In this document: one piece after another, positions 35,891 to 47,412 of the stretch
How positions within the stretch are numbered: the first letter of the stretch is position 1
How the letters are laid out: the number at the start of each line of letters is the position of its first letter
From: Trichopria drosophilae
Taxonomy: Eukaryota; Arthropoda; Insecta; Hymenoptera; Diapriidae
Direction: 5' to 3'
NCBI GenBank assembly: GCA_030407085.1
Contig: CM059582.1
Span: 207,048,001-207,112,000, forward strand
Length of the DNA stretch: 64,000 nucleotides
Position numbers and translations under genes: made by a program
The notes under the pieces: model-generated
Databases searched by the model: none
What the model saw: the letters and a program-made list of their open reading frames with translations, nothing else
What the model was told of the DNA's origin: nothing

Positions 35891-36964
35891 ATTTTTTGTT
35901 TGCGAAAGTTAAAACCATTTAAAAATAAAAATTAATATCTTAATTCAAATTACCTTAATATACATTTAAATATTACACTATATTAATTTTTCCATACATA
36001 TTTTTAAAAAACTGAACTTTTTTTTAAGGTTACCCGACAATAAATCCTTTGTAGATTTTAAAAATATGATGAAGATATTTGAAAATAAATGTTTCGACAC
36101 CTGGAAGTTAGAAAGACGTTGAGATAATATCTCAGGAATTGATTAATTAAGTCGTATTGTATTAATCAATACCAAAATAAATTACACTTTTTTCCTTAAT
36201 TAATGTCTTGATTATGTTCATTTTATTTTTCACATTTATCCATTATCTATAAATAGAATGTCTGATAAAATTTAAATAATAATTACTGATTGTTAACGCA
36301 TACTGAACACTGTCACTTGTAATTTGCATCTATTGTGTCCATCTACTCTAGATTCTGTATTTGAAATTTCTACAGGAAGAAATAAATGATTTCTTATAAT
36401 TAAGTCAAAAAATTAAATTCTATAAAAAGAAGTCAAACATATTAAAAAAATATTAGTAAATATTAAAAAAATGTCACAAAATCAGGAAATAGATATTTTT
36501 CAAAAGGGAAAGGATGAAGTATTTTAGTACTTAAAAAATTTCCTAGGTTATTTTGAATGTTGCAGATATATAAATATCGCCCATTCAAAGTTCGAGAAAG
36601 TCGATTTGGGTTTCGCTACTCATTGTTGGATGCAGAAACTTTATCGAAAAATATTTAAGTGCAGTTCGTAATCTGATTAACCGAAACGTGAAAAGCTTCT
36701 GACTTTTGTTCTGCGATTTCCAGATACTAAAATCATGAGAAAAATAGAATACTTTATTCCATTATGTTCAAATCGGATTCAAAGTATACGTGTACGCACG
36801 TATACAAAGCTACTTCAAAATTTGATGCGCTTTGTATTATTGTTACAAGTTTACAGATTATTCTGAAACGTTTACTGTTAGCAATAAGCTTAATTTTCCT
36901 TTCTTTTTTTTTAATGTCTAACGTTTTGTAAAACGCAATGAAGGTGATTCCAAATTCCAAAAAA

Positions 36965-39118
36965 AGTAAAAATTTGATGGAGAAAACTTATCTTCGAAAG
37001 CATCGAATAATATATAAATTGTAAACAAAAATAATGCATCTCCCTTTTTTAATTATATAAACTTTTATAAAAAGCAGACAAATACATAAAAAGGTAAAAA
37101 ATGACGAAGAAATCTTATCTTCTAAAAACTTTAAGTAATATAAATGATAAAAAAGCAGTGCCTTTCTTTTTTATTTTAATTGTGCAGTGGATTACAAAAC
37201 GGAGATAAGTACACAAAAAATATATAAAAAAAATATACGATTTATAAATAGTAAAAAAATAACCCTTTCTTTTTTAATTGCTTAAATATTTTTTAAAAGC
37301 CGATATGTAGGTAAACAAACAAAAACGCAAAAATCATGGAGACAGCTTACCTTAACAAATAATTCCTTTCTAATTTTTTAATGGAATAACGTTTTATAAA
37401 TAGACGTCAAGTATTTAAAATAAAGTAAAAAAGACGGAGAAAACTTCTTTTCTAAATTCTGGAGCAGTCGAACACATTTTATAAACTGCAAAAGAAAATA
37501 ATTCCTTTCGTTTTTTTTAATCGAGTATATTTTTTTTAAAAAGTAGGCAACTAACTAAAATAACAGTAACTCAGTGATGGAAAGAGATAAGCTCTTTCTG
37601 CAATCCTAAAGTAATAGGATAAATATTATAAATTGCAATAGAAAAAATAAATCCTTTCTCTTCTTTTAATTGCGCATATATTTAAAAGATTCCGAAAAAT
37701 AGGTAAACGAAAAAAGTGCAAAAATCATGGATAAAGCTTCTCTTCTAATTAATAGTAGAGTAATAGGACAAACAGTATGAAATGAAACAGGAAAAATAAT
37801 TTCTTTTTTATTTTTACTTGAGTAAGATGACATATATTAGAATAAGTTCAAAAATTTTAATTGTGTCAACTTCAATCTCAACAGTTAGATATCAATGAAT
37901 TAAAATTACATTTTTTTGTGAGAGAGAAGGTAATGTTATACATTCGTAATTTAGAATTCCGCGATATCAATCAAACCTCTCTCTTCTTTTATCTATATAG
38001 CTTTGAGTTGCGTGAACATCGACGTAGATTTGTTATTGTATTATAGAACCTAAGATTTTGACAGTTTATGATTAAACGTTCATAAAATAACATCACCTGT
38101 ATTTTATTAAAAGTAGAATGAAACATTTCGTTTTGTACAAAGACCTCAGGTAGATAAAATAAAGTAAAAAAAATGAAGAAATCTTCTCTCCTCAAATCCT
38201 GGTGTAGTAGGTCACATTTTATAAATTGGAAAAGAAAATAATTCCTTTTCTTTTTGAAATTGAGTATATTTTTTGTAAAAGGCAGAAAATTAGAAGAAGA
38301 AAAATAGATTTAAAAAAGTAACGAAGTGATGGAGAAAACTTATCTTCTAAATACCTGGAGTAACAGTCATATTTCATAAATAGTAACAAAAATGATCCTT
38401 TCTCTTTTTTTCTTTAATTGCGCATAGATTTGTAAAATACTGCAAGCAGGTAAACAAAAAGGGGCAAATATCGTGGAGAGTGCTTATGTTTTAAAAACAT
38501 AAAGTAATAGGACCAATGTTATACCTTGTAACAGGAAAAATAATTCCTTTCTCTTCTTTAATTGGGTAAATTTTTGTAAAAAGCTGACAAGTAGGTAAAA
38601 TAAAAGTAAGAAAATGATGGACAAAGCTTATCTTTTAAAAACCTAGAGTAATAGGACAAATTTTATCAATTGTAACAAAAAAAAATAATTCCTTTCTTTT
38701 TTTTATTTGTGTACCGTTTTATAAAAAGCAGATAAGTAACTAAAATTACATTAAGACCACGATGAACATTATCTTCTACAAACCTGACAAAATCGGACAT
38801 ATATTATAAAGTGTAACAAAAAAAATAATTCCTTTCTTTCTTTTAGTCGAGTTTTGTAAATATACGTCAAGAAGATCAAATAAAAGTAGAAAAATTGGAG
38901 AAAACTTCTGTCTAGAATGTTATTATTTATAGCTCAAATGTTATAAATTGTGACAAAAAATAATAATACCTTTCTCTTTTTCATTGTGTATCGTTTTGTA
39001 AAATGCAGAGACGTAGAAAAAGACAAATAGGTAAAAAAAGGTAACAAAATGATGGAGAAAATTTATTTTCTGTCCTGTAGTAATATGACACATTTTATAA
39101 ATTATCAAAAAAAAAAAA
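36965..39118. repeat. Degenerate satellite array, period about 145 bp
   Basis: About 13 diverged units each contain, in order, GATGGAGAAAACTTATCTTC, CCTGGAGTAATAGGACA, TTTTATAAATTGTAACAAAA, AATAATTCCTTTCTTTTTT, an AATTG.GTA.ATTTT block and AAAAGC(A/T)GACAAGTAGGTAAA. The start motif recurs near 36977, 37106, 37337, 37435, 37575, 37725, 38171, 38327, 38470, 38615, 38760, 38895 and 39050, so spacing in the well-preserved part is 135-155 bp. A non-repeat insert lies at about 37810-38160. Non-coding. Confidence 0.75.
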
Positions 39119-39147
39119 ATTATTATCTGACGAAATGAATAAAGCTT

Positions 39148-39401
39148 TCACCTAAACATTAGCAAGCTGGAAGTATTTCTTCGTGCGTCGAAACTCATCG
39201 TAATAAATCTCCAACCCAGGGTTGCGTTCTTTCTACGTTCGATGGTAAATTTTAAGCTGTCAAACTTTACCCCAATTCCAAGATTAATCTTTTCGAAATG
39301 ACTTGGATAATCCGTATTCGACTACAGTAGCATTCCAATCCAAGTATGTGCTCTTCATACGAAATCTCCAATTTATATTCTGCAATAAAATTGTTCGCCA
39401 T
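39148..39401 (-). pseudogene. Coding-like relic in two overlapping frames, unrecognised
   Basis: On the minus strand an ATG in good context (GCAATGGCG) at 39399-39401 opens 44 codons to a TAA at 39267-39269. A second frame, open from 39321 to a TGA at 39148-39150 (57 codons), overlaps it by about 55 bp and has protein-like composition (KNATLGWRFITMSFDARR). A single frameshift separates them. GC is higher than the satellite on its left. It may be a decayed exon, a transposon remnant, or chance; no family recognised. Confidence 0.3.
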
Positions 39402-39404
39402 TGC

Positions 39405-41470
39405 AAAAACAAAATTTCTTGAACTTCACTCTTAAAACCATTCACAAGATAATTGATTCATTAACAAAAAAATCTGAAATACTGTTAAAGTTACTTGGCT
39501 AACTTTTGAAGTCTACAACTTTCCCAAACTTGTGGAATTTAACTCGTGTTCAGCATATACGATATTCATCTTGCGAGGCAAAATATCTAACCTATATCGT
39601 CAGGTGTTCTGATTGGACGATTTTGCATGCTCGCAATTCTGGGCAATTGTAAATCACAATTTATCCAGTAATCGACAGACCACACTCTCCCCTATAATAA
39701 TGTCTAACGCTGAATAATATCGGAGACGTGGATATTGAGCGACCTTCACATCCTATATAGGTCGTTCCTTAAGAAATTGTTGTGTATTTTTAGTATTTTT
39801 AATTTTAAATCAGATTGTGAAAAAAAAAAGTTTGCAATTTATTTCTAACAATTTATGTACTTGAAGTTCATATGGTCGGAATTTAATGAGATCTTTCTTG
39901 TTATTTTTAGACTGAATAGTAACTGATCGCCTCATTTATGTTTTTTGCCTGATATATCAGTATTTGTTCGATTATTTTTTAAGAATACTAAACCGAAAAT
40001 CTAAAAATAATTTCTTCCACTTTTCTTTGGAGGTTATGAAAGACCAATATTATTTATTCGATTAGCAAAAATTGATATTCAATTTCATTTGAATATACTA
40101 TTAGCAACTATTTAACACTACTATACTGAATGAAGCATACAGCTATGACCATACGTATACCCCGAGTAACTATACTCTAATATTGTTGACTCTACTATTG
40201 ATCGCTTCGACTATAATACTTGTGGTGACATCATTATTCTCTCAGTGTATTTATTTAGTGATAATAAGCTCAATATCAATCTGATACTACTGAGGAATAT
40301 TCATAACAATTGAGATTGTGAATATATTAAGAAAAATTGTGCAAATTTTACTGTCTACGAAAGAAATTTTAGTGGCTGTCATAAGAAACTTTACTAATTA
40401 TTACTTGGCTTATTTTGAAAATATTCGTCGGACATATTGGGTCCGTTATTTTGTTATTCAGAAATTTCACACCTGATTAGTGATAAGCAACGACATATAC
40501 AAATTTATATAAACATTTTAATATTTTTAAAATATTTTACGGCGTTATTGGATCCGTCATTCTTAATTACGAAAATTTGACGTTAGATTCGTGACTAAAC
40601 TCATAAAAAGTAGTAAAAAACAAAATCTTTTTTTAATTAATACTTTCATAAACAATATAAAATTTTATACTTTTAAAGTAATACTGTCACTAGTATGTAC
40701 TAACGATGATTATTTGATTGGGTTCAACAAAATCTTTTACACATTCTGTTACTACTTAAATCTGTCTAAATATTAAGAGCAGCTACAGCGTTACTACTTA
40801 CTACTTAATAATTTTTCATTCATAGAAAATAAAAATAATTTCTCTTAATACTACAAAATGTTGTTGCAAAATACGAATTACAATTTTACATTTCCAGGGC
40901 AATATTTTGTCAATAACATTAACAACATAAAAAACGATTTATTAACAAATAAAAGTTTAAAATAACTAACACTAAATTTCAATAGTTACTTTAACTGTGT
41001 CTTATATCCGTTGGACTATCATTTATACTACACTAATTGAACAGTATACGAATAGATGGGACTACTACTATTTCCTATAATCTTAAAAACTAAGGACATT
41101 TATATTAAATATTCTTAGTTCTAAATCGTCGAAGACATTTGATAAATATTAACTACTACGTTATTTTAATAAATACTAACTACTACATTAGCTGATATGT
41201 AATTCGATTCAAATGAAGAGTTATAGTAATTATGCTCTAGATAGTATTTATAAGATACCGTGTCAAAAATATATAATATATATTCTAACGAAAACTTGGT
41301 CAAAATGTAATAAAAAATGTTTAATAAATATTACTAACTCGAATTTTCTTAATACTCCCAGAGACATTCACTTAAAAGTTTGAACATTTTGCGTGATTTA
41401 AACGAATTGTATACTCGAATTATTTTTCAAATTTTCGGATAAATTTTTGAGAATGCGATTATAGTATATT
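39405..41470. other. Spacer, no gene seen
   Basis: Single-copy-looking mixed DNA to about 39770, then AT-rich. GGATCCGTCATTCTTAATTACG near 40550 is a short fragment of the dispersed family found in the TTAA elements. Confidence 0.45.
39752..39761. promoter_or_regulatory. CArG-box-like palindrome
   Basis: CCTATATAGG matches the SRF CArG consensus CC(A/T)6GG exactly. It lies inside a small inverted repeat, GAGCGACC...GGTCGTTC. Sequence match only; no promoter is evident nearby. Confidence 0.25.
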
Positions 41471-41479
41471 ATATAACAA

Positions 41480-41626
41480 GGGCGCAATTACTGGTCTTCG
41501 ACGAGTGCGAAGTTTCTGACGCGAGCGAAGCGAGTGAACATCACACTCGTCGACGATCAATATTTCGCCAATTTTCCATAAGATATTTTTTAATACGACG
41601 GGCATGGGGCTCGATAATTTGCGCCC
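41480..41626. mobile_element. CpG-containing MITE, 147 bp
   Basis: Outer inverted ends GGGCGCAATTA (41480-41490) and TAATTTGCGCCC (41615-41626) enclose an inner inverted pair TGGTCTTCGACGAGTG / CACTCGTCGACGATCA (two mismatches in 16), with GACGCGAGCGAAGCGAGTG between. It stands out from the AT-rich flanks and has no coding capacity. Target duplication not clear. Confidence 0.55.
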
Positions 41627-41854
41627 GAATATTTAAGTGCAGGGCGTAAAAACGACTTCTACTCCCGGGGTGTTAAAAAGTATATTTACATATTATATTG
41701 GTATCGAATCACAATACTTATAGGTTTCAGTATTTTATGGTTCTAACTTTAAATTCAATATAAACGTAGTTTTAAATCTACCCACCCACGTGTAACGTAA
41801 ATTTGCGATAAATTCCATATAATTTGTTATATTTAACGTAACATTGTTGAAAGA

Positions 41855-42323
41855 GTGAAAATTGAGCCACTCTTTTGAAAGAGTGAATTTACTCTCTAAA
41901 TCGGCATTTATTAAAAACTACTAATTCAAAACGAAAAGTGTATAACTAATTCAATTAGTAACTGTTTTTACTAATAAATAATACAAAATTATAAATTTAT
42001 TACTAATTTTTTTTTATATACTACTAATCTGAAATATTCAATTTCTACATATAGATTAGTAAAATGTTAGTAATAAATCGGTAGTTTTCTGCTATTTTCT
42101 TTTTGATTAATAGATAGCCACATTTCATGTTAGTTTAGTGGATTTTAGCTCATTCAGATTTAGAGAGTAACAAGCGAAACATAATTCATTATGCAGTGAT
42201 ATTCACTCTGCATGGACTGAACCTTCACTCTCAAAGAGTGAGAATGTACTATTATTTTGGTGTACGAATTTACTTTTTTGCTAGAGTGGTTCAATTTTGA
42301 CATAAAAACTGAATTTCCACTCC
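41855..42323. mobile_element. Inverted-repeat element, about 470 bp
   Basis: The left arm AAATTGAGCCACTCTTTTGA...TTACTCTCTAAATC (41858-41902) is matched inverted by GATTTAGAGAGTAA (42157-42170) and AGAGTGGTTCAATTTTGAC (42283-42301), with GAGTG(A/G)AAATT at both outer edges. The centre carries a TTAGTAAT-rich block that is an inverted copy of the repeats at 44.2-44.6 kb. Confidence 0.45.
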
Positions 42324-42329
42324 AAAAAA

Positions 42330-44200
42330 TTTAGAAAGAATGTAGGATATTTTTAGAGAATGATTTTTTTAAATTAGTAACAATTAATGGTCGATGAGAC
42401 GATTGCCCATGCATGAAATAGTTGCACCATTGCGTATAATTAGATATTATTTTACGATACTATTTCTTCATTAATAAACACAATTTTTTAATTCTTAGTT
42501 TATTAAATAAATATTTTTTCACGGTTATTGTTAAAACTTTGAACTATTGAAAATTACTAGTTTTAACTAATATCCTGTGACATTAATAATATATTTAATA
42601 ATAGTTTTGAATAATAGTTCATACTATAGTTAACAACATTTACAGTTACAATAATTCTTAATAGTTTATTTCTCTTTGATATTGCTAAAGATTATAACTT
42701 GTAAGCTCCGAACTATTGATGACTTGCATTTGTGCCATTTTTTGTTTACCTCTACGTAACGTTTTCAATGAATTTCTGATTTAAAAATGAAAATTTGTTT
42801 TTTAGTTTCCGACAAATTTTGTTCACTAGAGGAAAATATTAAAATATACAAAACTCGGCATTCAGGGTTTCACAAAATACAAAATGGCGTGAATGTTTAA
42901 TTGCAAAACGAATGAATATTTAAAACTGAACATTTAACTCATATAAAGTATACAGATAACTCATTCATGATTTCCAAATGATTCACAAACAAAAATGGTA
43001 ATTTTTTACAGCTTCAACGACTGTACTTTGTTCATATCATTGTTTCTGAAAGCAAAACGATGCAAGATTGAATTTAACCTTTTATATAAAGCAGAAAAAA
43101 AATTGAGTCGGTCAGTTACAAAAAAATAACCAAAAGTTACTAAAAAAGCAATGAAAAATCAGTGACTGATTAGTAATGATTTTTATCAATAAAAAGTAAA
43201 CAAAAAATTTTAGTCTAAATCTACTAATTAATTATAATAAAATAGTAAATGTACTTTTATTTTATTAAAGTGTATTAGTTAAATTTGACTATTAAATTAC
43301 TATGTGCTTTACTTTATTAGTAAAAATTCAATTAGTCCCCAAATTTTCATTCCTTTATTAATAGTTTTTTTTCATAATTGAAATTCAGAGAGCTAAAATC
43401 CAAAAATAATAAACCACATAAGCATTTAACATTAAAAATGTATAACTCAAACTATGTCACGATGAAATCTGTTTATTAACTATTCAGAATCTATGATTCA
43501 AAGAATAATATCGAGAAATTTTTACAATTGACTTAAAAAAAGAAAAAAAATTTTAAAATGTCAAAATTTTTCAAAATTAGTAAAATTAGACAGACCATGC
43601 CCACTTTCGAAGTACAAGAAAAATCATTTAAATTACCTGAAAAACCCTAATTCAAATATTTCTACAATGTAAATCGATTAAAGAAGTGAAGTTTCGAACT
43701 CTGAATATTTACGCAAAATTTGCGGGAGTATTTTAATTTCATTTAAATTTCAAATTTTAAGGCACTTGAGGGGAGACCGCTCTTCTCTAGAGGGAGTCCA
43801 GTTGTAGTTATTTCACCGCCGCAGAATATAACCAGACGAATATTCGAAACTTCCTTGCTCTTACATATTGAACGAAACGTCCCTTACGGTAAGATGAGCT
43901 ATAGTATAGAGGCAGTTACGTGCAGCTGACGCAACCTCAAATTTAAAATTGAAAGTGAACGAATAACTGTTAATACCAAAATACCTGAATTATTTATCTA
44001 TGAAACGAAAAACAAACTGTAAATTTGACCAAAATGACCGAAATGAGTTTTAGCGTAACAAAAATGTCCAAAATAAATTTAATTTTCACTTAATAGTTAC
44101 ACCAAATAGTTAAAAGTAGAAAAGACCCAACAGTAGTAAATTCAACTAAACAGTTAGTAAATCCAATAAACCAATGTTTGTACTAGAAGACAGTAAAAAA
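42330..44200. other. AT-rich spacer with one mixed-GC patch
   Basis: Mostly TTAGTAA-type AT-rich DNA. A mixed patch at about 43760-43950 (GGGGAGACCGCTCTTCTCTA, GAGGCAGTTACGTGCAGCTG) is single-copy in this window and could be functional, but no exon or RNA is recognised. Confidence 0.4.
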
Positions 44201-44211
44201 TGACTAACTTA

Positions 44212-44620
44212 TTAATAACATTTTACAAATCTAAAAGTATAAATCGAATATTTTTGTTTAGTACTTTTTATAATTAGTAATAAATTTTATCGTTTTCCAT
44301 GAATTATTAGTAAACAATAAAAACTAATAATTGAACTAGTTACCTATGTTTCATTTTTTAATTAGTAATCTTTAACTAACTTAGACGTAGCGTGAGAAAA
44401 ATGGTTAATTAATTGCAAATTTCAAATTGAAAAATTAATAACATTCTACAAATCTAAAAATATAAATTGAATTGAATTTAGTACTTTTCAAAATTAGTAA
44501 TAAATTAGTAGTTCTTCATTTTTTATTAGTAAAAATAAATACTAATTGCGTTAGTTACAGACGTTTTATTTTTAATTAATACAGATGTAAAAAGCAAATA
44601 ATGGTTTATTAATTGCAAAT
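44212..44620. repeat. Tandem pair of a TTAGTAAT-rich repeat, period 223 bp
   Basis: TTAATAACATT(T/C)TACAAATCTAAAA starts copies at 44212 and 44435; both continue through TATAAAT(C/T)GAAT, TTTAGTACTTTT, AATTAGTAATAAATT and AGTAAA. An inverted copy lies at about 41985-42090. Non-coding. Confidence 0.6.
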
Positions 44621-45179
44621 TTTCATTTATGCATAACAAAAATTAGTGCAAATTTTACAACGATTACTATTAGCGTTAAAAATTTCAAACATAATAGTAA
44701 AAATTATCCAAAATTTACAATAATTTTGTTCTGCAAATTATCGCAGGGGGAAAATCTACCCTGAAAGAGTATAACATAATATTCAAAGTTAGTGCTAACA
44801 GTGATAATTATTTTCGAAACTTTACGTTGAGGGAATTCGGATTTCACTACTACAAATTATTACCATAAAGTACTAACAATGAAAATAATATTGCTAGTGG
44901 AAAATGACTATTTAAATCTTGAAAGAGTCAAAAAGAAAAAGAATCAGCTAGGATAACAAATAAGTTATTAGACTTACAACAAAGATAGTCTAACGAATAG
45001 TTCTCGAATGTAAACACAAAAATTGTTGGAGCCAATTTAATTCCAAACTAGTAAAAATCGAATGGTTGAATCCAGAGTCAATTTTTTACTAAAAGGACTC
45101 AAAGAGTAAATTTTTTGTCGTTTGGAATAAATAAACAACTCCCATTACGATGAATAATAACTCCTATATAAATCAGTTG

Positions 45180-45400
45180 TTTTTCATTAATTATTAGTAA
45201 AAGTAAACTAGTTACTAGTTACTGAACTAGTTACTAAACTAGTTACTATATTAGTAGCTGATTACACTAGTTGCTAAACTAGTTACTATACTAGTTGCTA
45301 ATTGTACTAGTTACCAAACTAGTTACTAGTTACTAAACAAGTTACTAGTTACTATACTAATTACTAGTTAATAAATTAGTTACTGGTTACTAAACAAAGA
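45180..45400. repeat. ACTAGTTACTA minisatellite
   Basis: About 20 degenerate copies of a 10-11-bp unit close to AACTAGTTACT, with single-base variants (TACTAATTACT, ACTAGTTGCTA). Each unit holds the ACTAGT palindrome. Confidence 0.8.
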
Positions 45401-45401
45401 T

Positions 45402-45570
45402 TAACATAACCTAAATCATTGATAATCTGCAAGGTTAACTGAGTTGAATGTTGTATACAGAAAGTCAATAATATTTGAAGGTGATTAATGGTCAAATATA
45501 GTCAAAATGCGAACAAATCAGAGGTTAACCTAACCTAATATAACCCCACATAACCTAACATAATATAAAT
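45402..45570. repeat. Scattered telomere-like TAACCTAAC motifs
   Basis: AACATAACCTAAA at 45402 and AGGTTAACCTAACCTAATATA-ACC from about 45520 to 45563 form a shorter, more diverged version of the CCTAA run at 5.04 kb, directly beside the ACTAGTTACTA minisatellite. Confidence 0.55.
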
Positions 45571-47400
45571 AATTCGTTTCAAGGTCCTGTTTTCAAGGTC
45601 GAAGTATACATATTTAATAACATAAACACCGATTGGGAATTGCTTCGAATTATTTACACTTTATTTTTCAATTAATGTGTATTATATTTAAACAAAAGTA
45701 AAAACAAGAAAATTTTTGAATAATATAAGAATTATTTTAAATATTTTTAATATGTTTTGATCAATTATGATTTAAATATTGTCAGATCATCTGTAACAAA
45801 TCTTATTAGAATAAAATTTTCTTCATTCGTGTAACTACTTCCTAGTAATCCAATAAATATTTACTAAAATATGCAACATTTCATGTGCTACTTAACTACG
45901 AATCATAGTGAAAATTAAGTACTCAAGAATAGTTCAATTTTGATTCGTCTACTTAGTCACTGAATTAGACTTGCCTTCTATTAAGTATCCATTTTTAGAT
46001 TAACTATTAGCTAATAAAAAATAACCACTTAAGGTATGAAAGATTTAGAACAAATTACAACTATTTTCAATTGTTATTAATATCATTGAAAATTACTAAT
46101 TTTTTTACTCATTATTGGAAGATGTATCTGGTTATAATTAGAACATAATAATTATTATTTACATTATTTTACTTCAATATTAAAACCTAATTTATTTCGA
46201 AAAATTAACACTAATATTTAGTGGTGAATTTTTAATCGCATCAAATAAATACTTTATTAACAAAATAATTAAATATTCTTAGTTACAAGGAAATAATAAA
46301 CCTGTTGGGAACTACTAGGAAATATCAATAAATTTAGTAAAACTACTGATGGAATGGTAACCTATTTACGGCAATTAGTCACCTCCGAATTCGCAACGTA
46401 AAATTATAAAAGTCTCAATAGTTCCCAATGATAAAGGTTCAATAATTTTCGCAACAAAGTTTAGTCAAACAAAAAGGTGCGTAGTAATTGAATAATCAAA
46501 TAGACTCCAGGAACTTATAATTGCAGAACGAGAACACAAGAATTAGACTACTATTACAGTATATTCAATACTTAAGATAGAACTGTAGTTAAACTAGTTG
46601 TAAACTTTTCGACATATCAATGCCTTTTAATAACCGAGTTTACAGAGTTTAAACCATCCGAACTTAATCTTCAGCGTTAAATTTCTTTGGAAATTAATAA
46701 ATTTATTGCATCTTAATGGGATCTTAATGAAAAAGTGAAATAAGCTGTTTAAGATGTTAATATAATTTTTAATTTTTCTTCGTGTAATTCTTAAAAAGCT
46801 CAATTCCTTCGTTTTCAATTCAGAACTTTAATGCAGAGAAGTTAAATGGAGTTTTTTCTTATATTTAAATGAGCAGAAAATATTAAATTACACGTATAAA
46901 TTACTAAACCTGTCTGCGAATAATGAAATTGCCATTTCAAGCGAAAGTTTCATTCAAATTATTTGGGAATATAGGTAGATAATAAAGTGAAAATCTTCCA
47001 TAAAATTTTTTAATAACATTGTTCGCAAAGTTAAAATGTTAAACACTACTTATACGTTTGTTAAAACATTTCAGCACTTTTATAAAAAAGTTATTCAAAT
47101 TGCATAATCCGTAAACTAAAAAATGCATACACAACTTTAAAGTAATCAGTCTTCTGTATGAAATGCATTCATACATCTCACTGTGAATCTTTTTTCCAAA
47201 TGGTTGCACTTGTTTCGGCTGCAAAATTTATTCTGGCGATTTTTGTATCTGCCGCTGACTCGACTTCGATGATAAATTGTTTGTCAACATTTAGAAATTT
47301 TGCGGCGTAAAATGTATTTTATTTAAAAATTTGAGTTACCTCCATATTATAGAATTCTTTAAACCAAACAAAAAGGAGTTCTTGAAATAGTAATTTTGCT
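45571..47400. other. AT-rich spacer, no gene seen
   Basis: Stops in all frames. The 60-codon minus-strand frames at 46627-46818 and 47039-47224 are not recognised and are AT-driven. Confidence 0.5.
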
Positions 47401-47412
47401 TGTTCATAACTT

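Noticed and set aside
36965..39118. Regularly spaced motifs suggesting CRISPR or a gene family
   Set aside because: The whole 145-bp unit repeats, not only a short repeat between unique spacers, and no unit has an open frame.
41500..41560. Bacterial-looking GCGAGCGAAGCGAGTG, considered as symbiont or contaminant DNA
   Set aside because: Only about 150 bp, bounded by inverted repeats inside typical host AT-rich DNA; better explained as a MITE.
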